64,000 nt of DNA from Apostichopus japonicus (lineage: Eukaryota; Echinodermata; Holothuroidea; Aspidochirotida; Stichopodidae). The stretch lies in NCBI RefSeq assembly GCF_037975245.1, contig NC_092570.1, positions 2,623,501-2,687,500 on the forward strand, written 5' to 3'. The stretch's first letter is position 1. Each line of letters starts with the position of its first letter. Below are positions 45,283-58,200 of this stretch, piece after piece. Both the position numbers and the translations under genes were made by a program. Under the pieces are notes generated by a model, which was not told the origin of the DNA, did no database searches, and worked only from the letters and a program-made list of their open reading frames with translations.

Positions 45283-47269
45283 TACCCAGAAGACTATGTA
45301 AAGAAAATTCCAGATACCCCCACGGAGTTGTGACTTATACACAAGACGTATATAAGGATTCCCTCTGAACTGGATTCAAAACCACTCTAATGTTCATCAT
45401 AGCATACAAAATTTAACATTAATGTGGCCATTAAGTAACTATGATTTTTCTTTTCTGTTAGAAACAGCATCCATAAGAAAATTAGGTTTGAAGTTACATC
45501 ACCGTGTACGAAACGTGCTGCCCTGACTTCATCCTGCTTTCATCGGTCATACAAGAGCAGAACGCTTGTACAGAAGTTATTGTAGCAATTTGAAAATATG
45601 CTTAATTTATCCCTTCAACAGCCCAAGAGAGCTCTCATATAGTAGAAACAAAATTTATATTTTCTCCAATGTCTACATCAGTTTCTACATCTAAATATAT
45701 TTATGTCACATTAATTTGGTGAAGAAATTATTAGAACATTTTGTGATAACGATTTGAGGTATTTCAGACAAATTTGCGAAGATCAAATGCAATGAACTGT
45801 ACATAATATCATTTCAAGTGGGTTTTGGGGAAATCTTCTCAGAGCTCTCAGCATCTCAACACATTCTCCAGAAGCAGTTTATTACTTCCATGTTCAACTA
45901 ATATCCTGTTAATATGTTGTTTACTTTTGAGGAGGGCGAGTTAATGCTGTGTTTAAACTGAAGTCTAAGGTTTGTTCATATGAAACAGCCGTGGGCAATT
46001 AAGCACTACATTATTATGGAACAGTGGGTTATAAAGAAATTAAGAATGGAAAGAAATTGCTTCAATGCACTATGTATCTTGGAAGTGCACCTCTAAAGCT
46101 GTGTAGATTATTCTATGCAACAGTACGTTATATGCGAGTTAACCAAACTGGTTTCTTTACATGATAAAAAACACCAGGTGAAACCCACAACATCAGAACA
46201 GCTGATGTTGTGAAGCGAGTCGGACATTTGGGCGGGATTGTCGAGAATGTTTATCTGATACCTATATCAATGTGGAGCATTAAATTTGAACAAATCATCA
46301 AATTCCTTTTGTATTTCTCATAGACTGATACTTTATGTTACCATGTCATTCATATGTGAGATGTGTTTAATATAACAGTATGCAATCACTGATATGTATG
46401 TTGCCAATTTCTGGACATAATACAATAGAGTATAGAACATATTGAACCATCAGCTTCTCACCAACATGTTAATGTCATCTTTTAGAAGTGTTATCACCGC
46501 TAATCCAAAAGCTACTGGAGATCAACATATTTTATGCCCCCCTTAGCAATTAATAACACATTTGAATATGCACAATAGAGCATAAATATATACAAGCCTA
46601 GAATTTTACAATTTTAACCACTTGCTGAAAAAATGCATGTGCATTGAAAAGGTAGTGGCTAAAATCAAATTCCGACTTGGCATTTTGCAAGAACTGAATT
46701 ATTAAAAAAAGCAACTTTGTGTTATACTGGCAGAATAAATGCCAGTGCCCTTTTCTTTCTCCTGACAAATAGCAAAATGCCCTGACATTCAACCCAGTTA
46801 ATAGCCTGAGTTTCAAGGACTGATATATAGTTCCAATAGTGAACCAAGAAGTTAGATCAAGTTGTACATAGACTCGTGCATAGGCCTACAGTGTTTTTCT
46901 GGGCAATTTGAACATTGTGTTTGTTCAGAATATTTAACAATAGGCAGTTTTCATCTTCCTCACCTCCATCCTTCTGTTCTTAAATTGCAAGAATTTGTGA
47001 ATTGTAACTTTACAAAATGATCTAACCAATGAAAAGAATATTTGTGAAATATTTGTACCTTCCAGCATCCCTTTGTCAACTTGCTCAATTATGTCTATTT
47101 CTTGCTATTATATGATGTGGTCTACAGGACATTAATTTCAATCATCGATATCACAAATGATGAATATTTTTTTATTTGACTTAGTTTCCCCATCATAAAC
47201 ACAAACTAACGGATCCCTATCACTACAATCGTTTTTGGTACTATGTATGTATGTTTGTATGTATTTTAG

Positions 47270-47470
47270 ATCCTCCTGCAAGCAGGAACTCGCGAAGAAG
47301 CCATCATTGGCTTATCAAAGCCGCAAGCTGACCGAAGTCAGTCTCTTAGATTCATATTTAACGTCCATGATTATGAATTGTCGACAACTCTGTAACTGGA
47401 CGACATACATACTCGAACTTGGGACCTTATGATTGAAAGGCACCTACTGTATAATAAATTTGTAGCATTG
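47270..47470 (-). mobile_element. Possible tRNA-derived SINE, minus strand
   Basis: Read on the minus strand, the stretch near 47450-47405 has an anticodon-arm-like 'gcctttcaatcataaggtc' followed by a B-box-like 'aagttcgagta'. On the plus strand, 'ctcctgcaagcagga' at about 47272-47286 forms a small hairpin near the opposite end. The A box is not clear, so the assignment is tentative. Confidence 0.35.
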
Positions 47471-48684
47471 TGTAGTAAATTATCACACGATTATGACAAT
47501 GTAATTTTCCCCAAAATTTGTTGGGCCATTGAGGGGATGGAAACTTCTACTAAACCAAAACAAAGGTGTCTCGTTCTTTGTTATTGTTGTGGTCAAGATG
47601 ACAGCATGCGCCCGATTACTCTCTTCATATCAAACTAAACGATAATTCCACCCCAATTATAAAATCCTGGATCCTTGCGTCACCATTATGAATATTCATT
47701 AAGTGTCATCATATGCTTCACAATCTGATTCATTCCAAAGTACAGTTATAAAATAAAACCTTTTTTTTTTAATGAAACTTACATCGTTTGTTTTGTTTTA
47801 CTTTGACCAACTTAATAGTGGAAAGAAATTTAACATGCTGTGATCTTCAAAGCTATTCCCAGACATTGTGGACTATTAGAACAGACCGTTAAATATCGTA
47901 GCATAAATGACTACTGTATGAGAGGCAATAAAATGCTTGGAAACATTTGAGCATGGGCGACCATACTTGAATTAGCATATTTGTGGGTACACCAATGACC
48001 AATAAGCATCAATAACTCATAAATGAAAGTGACTGGACAGTCAAGTCTAGCATGTGGAACATTTGGTCAGCTCCGGTTGGCTTCCAAGTAAAATGCTTGG
48101 AATGCAAGTTTATGAGTTATATGTGTGTGCATTGAGTATGGGCAATGTTTATAGTTTACATATTAATCATACCTCAGCCCTGGGGTCCCATCCCCCACTT
48201 CACCATCAACAAGCATTGACTTCACATGCCAAATTTGTCACTTTCCAAAAGCCCTAGAGCATAGAAGTTTTTCTTCTTGCATGTCCCACACCTTTTGTAT
48301 GGGCCTACCATGGCACTAATAAATTGACCTACTATAACCTGTTAGATTTTGAGCTAGAAGAGATGAAAGTTCAGCATAGTGCTCCCCAAACCATACATGT
48401 GTTAGCTCTAGTTGCAGAAACTACGTTTCACCAATGAATTTCTAAAATACCTTAAATCACCTTCAATTTTCATGAGTTAAAGGCCATCAGTAGTTTATTT
48501 CATCTTCCGACATACCAAGCATAAAAGCCTAATGATAACTGAGAATTTGCCAAAATAGAATCACTTCAGTTGGTCCATTTAGGGCCTTTCCCTGAAAAAT
48601 GGTTGACAATTTGGGCGGAAAACAACTCCTCAAACCCATCCATCATCCATCAATGTGATAGTGGTAGTTGTGATAATACTGAGG

Positions 48685-48850
48685 GTGTCCGGTCAAATGA
48701 ATTAGTCAACAGACTTAGATCGTAGGTTTGAGTCCTGGCCAGATTATTGTGTTCTGTCTATGGCATTTCAAGGAACTTTATCTCGATTGGCTCTCTTGAC
48801 CAAGTTGTATAAATGGGAACCTTACAACAGTTCCTACCCTAAGTTGTATC
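48685..48850 (+). mobile_element. Decayed tRNA-derived SINE
   Basis: A B-box-like GGTTTGAGTCCTGGCC is followed by 'tgtgttctgtcta...aactttatctcgattgg', which aligns with the core of the intact SINE at 39671-39965. The tail is lost. It lies beyond the likely ZRSR2 poly(A) site. Confidence 0.55.
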
Positions 48851-49003
48851 CCATCTTCAACAAAAATTACAAACAAAAATGATAGTAAGGCAAAGGACCT
48901 CTGTTGACATTATGTAAATTTTAATCCCAACAAATATTACATAATTATGCAAATTTTCCTCTACCATTTCTGTTACGTTGCACTTCTTGTTATTAATTGA
49001 TTT

Positions 49004-49009
49004 TTTAAT
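49004..49009 (-). terminator. Candidate poly(A) signal of ZRSR2
   Basis: ATTAAA on the minus strand, 258 nt after the ZRSR2 stop codon. The first AATAAA I noted is further away, at 48499-48494. Transcript ends are unverified. Confidence 0.35.
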
Positions 49010-49266
49010 AGTTCAGAAGCAGATTTGTCAATCCATCTAAATAGAGCCAGCTCAACTGCCCTGTCCAAGGGATGTATTAAAAAAAAAATAATAATAATAC
49101 AATCCAACTCGAATGTTATCCTGACACAGATGGGGTTAAAACAAGGTGTAAAAAGGAGGCAGGATGTCCAAAGGAAAATAAAATCTGGAGAGAAAGAGTC
49201 GGCATGCAGTTTAACCAGACACTTTGCCTCTCTTTCAAGTCACAAACTAAAACAGCTCCAATTCTT

Positions 49267-52200
49267 TCATTGGTCAGGTTTCACCTCTTTAGGAGCTGTC
49301 ATCCCTTCCTTCTCCTCCGCCCTCTTGTTGAGACGGGCAATCTCCATCTCTACGATGTCCAGCTTTTCCTTCTCTTCTTCACTGCTATCAGAATCCTCCG
49401 ATGCTGCCTCATTCCCACTTGCAGATGAGGATGATGATGATGACGAGGATGATGATGATGTCCGAGGTGACTCTCCTTGATCTCGTGCTTCATCTTCCGA
49501 AGTTTCTCCGTCTGAACGCGGCAGTGGCTTTTCGACATCTACGGCACGTTTCCCTTCTGCCTCAGCATCCACAGATTCCTTGGGAATTGATACAGAGTCA
49601 CTCTTTACAGTAATCCCTTCCGGTTCGACGTGCCCGGTGTCATTTTGGGATCCAGTTTTGTCTTCATTCCTGAGAGAAGATTTAGACTTTTCTGTTGGAG
49701 TGTCAACCCCAACTTTTTGTTTTTTACTTTTTCGTCCTCGGTGGTGTGACTTGTTCTTTGATTTTGATTTAGCTCTTGACCTTCCCTTGGACCCAGAACT
49801 GCTCCCTGATGAATGTGACCTACTTTTTGATCTCGATCTACTTCTTGATCGCCTGTTTCTCCTCCGCTCATCTCTAATTCTTGATCTGGACCTACTCATG
49901 GAATCTGTCTTTCTAGGAGTTGGTGACCTTGTCTTTGAACGTGACCTCCTCCTCGGAGGGGACTTACTCCTGGAATTGGACCTCCAAGAAGGAGACCTAC
50001 TCTTTGAACGGGATCCTTTGTGTGAAGGTGAGTTCCTCTTGGATTCCGACCAACTCCGAGTAGGTGACCTGCTTTTTGAACGTGACCTTCGTTGGGAAGG
50101 TGACCTACTCTTTGAACGTGGCCTAGATGTCCTTCTTGACCTGGACCTTCTGCTGGAATGTGACTTTACTCTAACTTCAGATCTCTGTTTAGACCTCTTC
50201 CTCTCAGTTGATCTACTTCTGGATCTTGACCTGCTTCTGGTGTGGGAGTGATTCCTCCTTTCTGACCCCAAACGGTGCCTCCACTGATGGAGTGGGTAAG
50301 AACCCTGTCGCCACCTTCTTTCACTGAAACTCTTGAAATCAGACCTACCATGCCTTCCTCTGTGGGTCCTCCCAGTTTCATCTTTGGGATCTTTGAACAC
50401 ATGAAGGTAGTTACAGTTTTTACCTTTGGGGCATGTACCGAACTGGAACAGACCTGAAAGAAGAAGAGGAGAATGAAAACGTGGAGAAGAGCAAGATTCG
50501 AGGAAAGTACTTTCTAAGTTCCAAGAAGATGATTGTGTGGTAAATGAAACTGAGCAGAATTCATGTTATTTTGAGCGATAGTAAGTATCTCTAGCTTGAA
50601 ATATGTACCAGAAATATTCTTGGATATTACAATATTTCAGAGCCGAAATATATATGTTGACAACGTAAGCCTGCAAAGTGAGGTCAGGAGACTAATTTTT
50701 CATGGCATGCTAGCTTGTAGAGACACCCTATAAATGCTGTCCACATAACCTTATAAGCAATTAAAGACATGTAATATGTTATTTTTTAGGGGTGCTTTTA
50801 CAATATGTGATATAATTCTTTTCAAAATAACAGACTAAACTATGTGCAGGTAGAACTTCCATGTTCATTTTTTTATTATCTTCCATATTGCAATTTGCAA
50901 TTTCACTTTTCTTAGTTCAAATTGCAAAAATAGTACCGATCAAGTTACATCCCAAATCTTGCATACATTAGGTGCATATCTTTGTGAGTCTTTGCCTTTC
51001 GGTTTGATATAATGAAACTTTCACATAGTACATAATGATAACCCTTCTTGATGTACCTACATACTACAAACAGAGAAACATTCCAGGCTCAAATCCTGAT
51101 GGGATATTCTAGTCAGAATGCAAGGTGCGCCTCCAGGTGTCGAACTAATATCTTCTTCCCAAGTGTAGACAGTCTCCCAAGGCTAGACAGAGTTGCTTCA
51201 TAGAGACTTTATGCTTGCCAGATGTCATGCTTAAATTGAAAACTATCTTAGCAACTAGACAAGCTATACAGAAGGGATTAGTATACCTATGACTTCCTTT
51301 TTATATTTGCTGTTTTTAATTTTTCTCAACTTTTAGACTTCAAGCAATTCCCTTGAGTACTGGGCTGTTTGACCATCATTGCTGTTGTTTTGCGAGGCTT
51401 ATCGATTCGCTAATTGAATCTTTCTGATGGCGATGTAAAGTCCGTACATATTTGCTATCATCTGCTTGATATACTCACCACATATAGCAGCCCTCCAGTC
51501 ATCCAATGCTACATATTCGCAGGAGAGAGGCTTTCCGGCGTAAAACCTGCCGTTGAAAGTTTCCACTGCTTTAGTTCCATGCTCCTCTTTCTGATACTGG
51601 ACATAAACGTTGCCTCTCAGATGCTGCTCCCAGTTACAACATGCCTTTCAAAAGATAATAAAACAGGACAGAAACTGTCAAACTGGATCTCAAGTAAGAC
51701 AGTAATAGCAGGTACATTATCAATAAAGATACAAACTTGAAATGCTAGCCTGTGAGTATCATAGAGAGCTTTTCCTGTAGAGAATGTTTTTATGTATAGC
51801 GAAATATCCTGAGAGGGTTTGAACAAATACAAATGCATGTGAATTTCCAAGGCTAGAGGTTGATTCAGCATTCAATAAAAGAAGGGTGCGACTCCCCCCC
51901 CCCCACCTCATCCTCCTGGATGGGTGCCTGTGGGCTACATTTCTGACAGGGTGCCATAAAATGGACAGGTACTGAGTATTATTATGTTAACATTCTGAAT
52001 GCATCAGTACTTACATATAGCCTATTTTACATACTACTTGCAACAAATCACTCTATAAATTTTATAGGTAGCCCTGGTTAAACCACTGGAATTTGGAGAG
52101 TAGTACTAGCTACCTGACTGAATTTGGAGGAAATTATATTTCATAGTCCAGTAAAAATGCACATCTGCATGAAACAACACTTGACAGCAGTAACATTCTT

Positions 52201-55200
52201 GAAAGCTTAGAAAGTATATTGATGAATCTCCAGCATCCCCTTCCCCCTCTCCCCACCCACCGAAACAGGGAGGTTACATGAAAATGAAAATCTCACCATT
52301 CAACCTCCCCCCCTCCCCCACCCCACCTCTCCACAGCCTGGTCAACAACAGATATATTACCTTCATCACAACTACTCTGCCAATCTTCTCAAACTCGGGT
52401 AAAGTGTCCGAATAAAATTCTCTGAAATCTGCTTCAGCAGTTTCCTGATCGTATTCCAGACTAATGTCCGTGTCGTATTCATCCCGAAAGCTCTGCTCCA
52501 TGGTAAAGTTACTATACATGCCCTTGAGAAGCACCGTCCTAGAAATCCCCGGGTCAGGATGATTGCGAGAACACCTTAAGGAGGAGAAGAAGAAGAAATG
52601 AACAGACCTAACAAGTAATGACATCTGCAAGTATTAATCAATACCAGATACTGTATGAAGGGTACTGCAGGGTTGTCTGCCAGATAGACAGTTTGATTGG
52701 GAGGGGGTGGGCATGGGGGGGGGGGCATTGGGGGGCATTGGGGGAGGGTGGAGCTTTAGCCAGATATAAAAGAAGGCAGCACAATTCACATGCTGAGTGT
52801 CAAATCCAAATGAGGGGCAGCTTTTAGGTAAAAACTATCCAAAAAAAAACTAGTAAAAACTTTGAAAAATAAAATGGCCTAAAAGTTGTATTTGCAGATG
52901 TTTGGCATCAGTTTTTTAACTTTTCAAGCAGACAAAATGTTTGCCTTACTTCCCCACGAGTATATTGTATATTCTATGTGCCAACGGCAGTCTTTCTTGA
53001 GAACATATTAACAGGGTTTGTCTTCTAAGAAAATCAAGGGTGTGCTGAAAAATCGCACTCCTCAAGAAATTTAACGGTGCTGCAGGTGTGATGAAAATAG
53101 CACTCCTTAGTACAGTTTAGGCTGAGCAAGATTAAGGCAAATTCAAGCATGTTGTGAGCTGATGAATGGGAAAAAAAAAAAAAACTAGAGCACCAATGGT
53201 GCAGAAGCTCATACCTTTTCGAGCTCAAAAATGTAGGGCACACAAAACTTTATGGCCCTCCAAATTTCAGGCCATTTTTCAGATTCCACCAATTTTGGGC
53301 CCATGAGGCCAAACAATTTAGGTTCAAAGACAAATTTATACCCCTAGTTCAAAACGGCGATAACCCCCCCCCCCCCCCCTCCGTTAGCAGAATCTTGGCC
53401 ACACCACTGGCTATAATTCCTATTTTCCTCCTTTAAGTCCTATTTTACCCACTCTCTCAAACAATACCACTGACCTACCCTATTAATCTTTCTCCCCTCT
53501 ACCTGAGCAGAAATAACTTCACAAGCACTCCTTCCCAAAATTTTGGCTGGCTGCCTACATACCTCAGGCTCAAAGACTTTTAAGAATTGGCAAGTGCTGA
53601 TTGGCTATAGGGCTCTCATGCTTACAGTTCAACAGTTAATAACAACTCCCAATCCTGCTTTAATTCCACTAACAGTCTCTGCAGAGCTTAACCACAAATG
53701 TAAACAAACACTGCAGAGACTGGTAGATAAATTAAAGGAGCTTAGGAAAAATGTGAAGGCTCAGATTTTTTTAAACAACAGGGATTAATTGTAAGTAATT
53801 AACTTTTGACCCAAAATTTTTAGGCATCACCTTATTCATACACAATCCAACAATCATCAGTTCAACTTTGAATATGATCCATCGAAATCTTGAGGAGATT
53901 GAGATATTTGAAAATATTACAAAGAATGACCCCCGATGACCCCCTAAATGACATTTGACCTCAATTTTCCGAACACCACTCGTAACCCTCATCCCGAGGA
54001 ACGTTGTGACCAAGTTTCATTATAACTGGCCATACACTGTATGAACAGAAGCAATCTGAAAATATAGGGATGCGGCCGGGGCCACAAAAGACCCCTAGTT
54101 GATCTTTGATCTCAAATTCAGGAACACCCTGAAGATAAAACTTCCATAGTACTTTTGTGACAAACCCTCAACATTGTACCATGGAATCTGTAGGAGAAGA
54201 AGCAGTTTGCGTATTTCCACAAAATGGCCCATTACGGCCCACAGGTGACCTTTGACCCCAAATTTCGGACCATCTCTGATGGCCCTATACCCAATGGTCC
54301 TTGTGTCCAAGTTTCATGAAATTCCATTGAACACTGTGCGAGTGGGAGCGGTTTTACCAATTGTTGACGGATAGAGTGATAGAGTGATAGATGGCGCACT
54401 GTAACAATAGCTCACACCAGCATGCTGGTATGAGCTAAAAAATCTTGTATTTAATACTTGCAGGGGCTTCGATGGTGTATAGGGTGTAATGGTGTATGGG
54501 GTGTGATGGTGTATAGGGTGTGATGGTGTATAGGTGTTTAGTGTGTATATGGTGGGACAGTGTATAGGGTGGGATGGTGTATAGGGGTGATGGTGTATAG
54601 GGGTGATGGTGTATAGGTGTGATGGTGTATAGTTGTGATGGCCTGACATGGCCTGTGTCTTAACTTCTCTGTTGTATCTTGATTTCCTAGCTCTACTTTG
54701 TCTCATCAATAAGGCTTTCAATCACCTTCCTATAATACTTTACACCAAGTTACCTCCATACATTGCAGAAGAGGGGGGGGGGAATTACATAGACTGGTAT
54801 TTGTTTCCCTACCCCATCCCCACCCCCACATGGGGAAAAATATAATAGGTTGATACACTCTGCCTATGAAGGCAATGGATTAATTGCTGAATGAATGGTA
54901 GGAAAAGTATAAAACAGCAAAATGTGTTCCATTAATAACAGAGCACCAGATGGCTCACCTTTCACCAAACCTGCAAGCACCAGTTTTCTTGAAGAAGCTA
55001 CAAGTTTCTGCTTTCCTAGTTCCAGGCACAACTTTGGGGGCATCTGGGTTACGCCAAGGTTGCTGTAAATAAATAACATGAGAATTTTGGTTATTTTTCT
55101 TCTTCCAAAAATTGCTATCAAAACCAATACCTGAAGACTCAAGTATCTCTCAGGAATTTCCCCCAAAATATTCAGAAATGGTTTACAGCTTCCATGATTT

Positions 55201-58200
55201 TGATTTTCAAACTTTCTTATTTATTAACAAATTGGAGCTACAGCTGTATTCGTAGCCCAATGGGACCAAAATTCTTTTTTTATTTGAACTCTAGATAAGT
55301 ACCGTAACCTCAATCTTTCATTGTGTTGCAATTTCACTATTTTGTTTTTTCTTCGCATATTGCTACGCTATATTGGTTTGAGCTATTCCCTCAATATAAT
55401 GATAGTAATACTGCCAAAGAGCCAATAATTTACCATATGCTTTGTGTCTCTCTGTGAACCAAAAATATGAATACATTTTTGGAGACAAATGGACCACATT
55501 GTGCATTTACATACATCTAGACAAATATTAGTATGAAAGCCTGGACTTAAAAAGAGTTAACCACATTACCACAAAATAACCAACCTTACCAAAATAACCA
55601 CAAATTGTACATATCAAGATCCTTGTGTAAATCATAAAGCTAGATTTTGTCTTATATTGGCAACAATGTAGTGATATGATGATGTCCAACCATTAAAGGA
55701 AAAATGACTTTAGTCAGCTAAAACCACACACCGAACTATGAATCAGATGAAACGAATACATCAAAAATTGTGGGACAGAGAATTGTCTAATGCTGAAACT
55801 AAATACTAATTAGCAACTAAAGAAACAGGTAGGTGACTCTTACTTCTATCTCTCTACATCCATCTCTATGGTTGGATAAGGTGGGAGGGAGGTGGGGGGG
55901 GGTTAAGGTTTAGGGGGAAGGGAGGGTGATTACCCATTTGTGTGAAATCAAACTATGTATTGGCAGAGTGACACAACATTACAATGTGACGTAAAACAGC
56001 AGTCTTGATGAAGAAGGCAGGGAAAAAAAGGAGAATGTGAGAGAAAATAGGATATTACCTCTCCATTCTTGTTGCCTTTATCCAGGTACTGTAGAACTCC
56101 CTGGGATGAGTAGAAGACATTGATGGGTTACAAAGTGAAAAAATCTGGGGGAATAGACTTGTCAAGATTGAATATTTTAATTCAGAGAAAAGCAACATAT
56201 GAATAGAAAACTAGAAGAAGTCAATGTGTCAATGTTCTCTCCAAAATAGTGTTTTTATGGGAGAACCCTGGTTTGCTGGTGAACTTTTTAAGAAATATAC
56301 ACATTTCTTTTCAGTTCTGCAAGCTTTGAAACTAGCCCAAGTTGTTGTTTTTTGGTATTTTTAATAGCAATGCTTTAGCCTGATGCTTTTGCCATGAATA
56401 GCGAAGACCAAATTCAACCTTGTCAGATAATTTTGTTGCATATTGTGCTACCAGAGGAATTTTCAAAGATATTTCATTTTTCATGGTGTACCTCCATTCT
56501 GCTACCAAACAAACATGAGAGTCTATCCTATAAACTGCAGTTTCATAGTCGACGTATAATTTACGAGTTTAACACCATGAATGTGAGTACAAGTGAAAAT
56601 GCTCTTGGCATGAGTACAAGGCTCTAAGTGTGAGTAACGTGGAGTACATAATTTGCACTAGCCTCTACACTACTATTCAATATGCCCTGAGTGTGAGCTC
56701 AAATCCTATGAGGTACTTAATACAGGTAACTATACTATGATACAAGTATGAATACAGATTCAATGCAAGTATGCCATTCCTAATGCACAGTACGTAAGTG
56801 TATAACGTGTAGATGCGGTACAACTTGGACAGTCAAATATTCTTCAACGTTGTTAATAAAAAGTTGCATAATAATAATGATAAACAAAAAATGTAGAGCA
56901 TCTAAGCACCTCCATTTTACCAAAATTTCTCAAAGGCAGACAGACAGTCCTCCCCTGAATGATTTAGCATCTTAGCCCACCATACCCCCCCCCCCCCCCA
57001 AGTTAGCAACTTAGTGTCATGCCGCTGTTGCTAGGGTTTGAACATGATAAACCTACTTATCATATCAACATTATCAGCAACTTCTAAGGAAGACTACAAC
57101 AAACTTAACAACGACAGTAGTTTCTGCTCAAACATAAGTTGATGCCTCCTGGGAGGAAGTTAAAGCACATGATGCTATCAAGTAATTAAGAAGTTAAAGC
57201 ATGATGCTATCAACTAATTAAGCAAGAGCAGAATTTCTATGTTAACAAAAAAGATACAGCTGAATCCATCTCTGTAGGGACTTATGTTCATTTTCATCTG
57301 GAATCGTGGTTTTGAATATTAAGGAAACAATGAACGGTAAAAAAACAAAACATGAACAACAAAAAGTAAATGCTAATTATTCATGAGAAATGACCACAGG
57401 AACATTCATTACATTAAATAGCATTCTAATAGAGAACTTATGAGTGTGCTTGGGAGATGGGGGAGGTTGGGAGGGGGAGGTCATTTGAAGATAAGGAGAC
57501 AAAAAACTTGATAAGCAAATTTAACTTTAGAAACAATCCATGAACGAGAAAGTGCAAACCAGTTATGCCAAGAAATGTGTTACAAAGACCAAATTAATTG
57601 ACTCCTAATTAATCAACTTCCATACCTTCTTTTCCTTTCACTCTTTGCCCCAAAAATAGTGAATATATTAACAAGCTGAAAAGGGAGAATTTGTGAACAC
57701 ATTTCAATGTTACCATGCTATTCAACTGTTAAGGAAATAACAGATTGACATTCAATGGATGACTTTTGCATTTTGGGCTTAAAATTTCGATGTTGATAAC
57801 ATCAGAGTTCCCAAAAAACTAAAAACTATTGCTATTATAAATAAATTGGTTTGATGTGGATATAGTCCAGTCTTTGTCCAAATCACCTCCAACTGTTGTT
57901 GTTTTTCATCCTTTTTGGTTTTTTCCTTCTTCAGTTTCTCTTGTTCTTTCCTCTGTTCTTCCTCCCACTCAGCTTGAATTCTTTTCTAAAAATTAAAAAA
58001 ATCAAAACAGAAAAAAACTATAATGCATATTTAACAGTCTGTGCTTTTCCCTACACCTAATGTTTATGGTATATATATGTTTTCATATGAAATTATGGAA
58101 TGAATTGATATTAATATGTATGAACGATTTAATATGGAAGAAATTAACCAATTAATCCATAAATAAATACTGTACAGAAGTCATGAAGAGAGCACATTAA

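Larger units (their letters stand above)
45283..49266. other. Convergent intergenic interval AP1S / ZRSR2
   Basis: About 4 kb separate the AP1S stop codon from the ZRSR2 stop codon. It holds the 3' UTR of AP1S from the left, the 3' UTR of ZRSR2 from the right, a SINE-like stretch (about 47270-47470) and a decayed SINE (about 48685-48850). No coding exon is supported. Confidence 0.6.

Noticed and set aside
49025-49480. 151-residue frame on the plus strand ending in an Asp run
   Set aside because: It is antisense to the poly-Ser end and 3' UTR of ZRSR2, and the Asp run is the reverse reading of Ser codons.
49580-50251. 223-residue Leu/Asp-rich frame on the plus strand
   Set aside because: It is the antisense shadow of the ZRSR2 RS-rich exon. 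Arg/Ser codons read backwards give Leu, Asp and Glu codons without stops. It lacks any recognisable domain.
53543-53788. 81-residue frame in ZRSR2 intron 7
   Set aside because: It lies inside the modular repeat on the opposite strand, with no recognisable domain.
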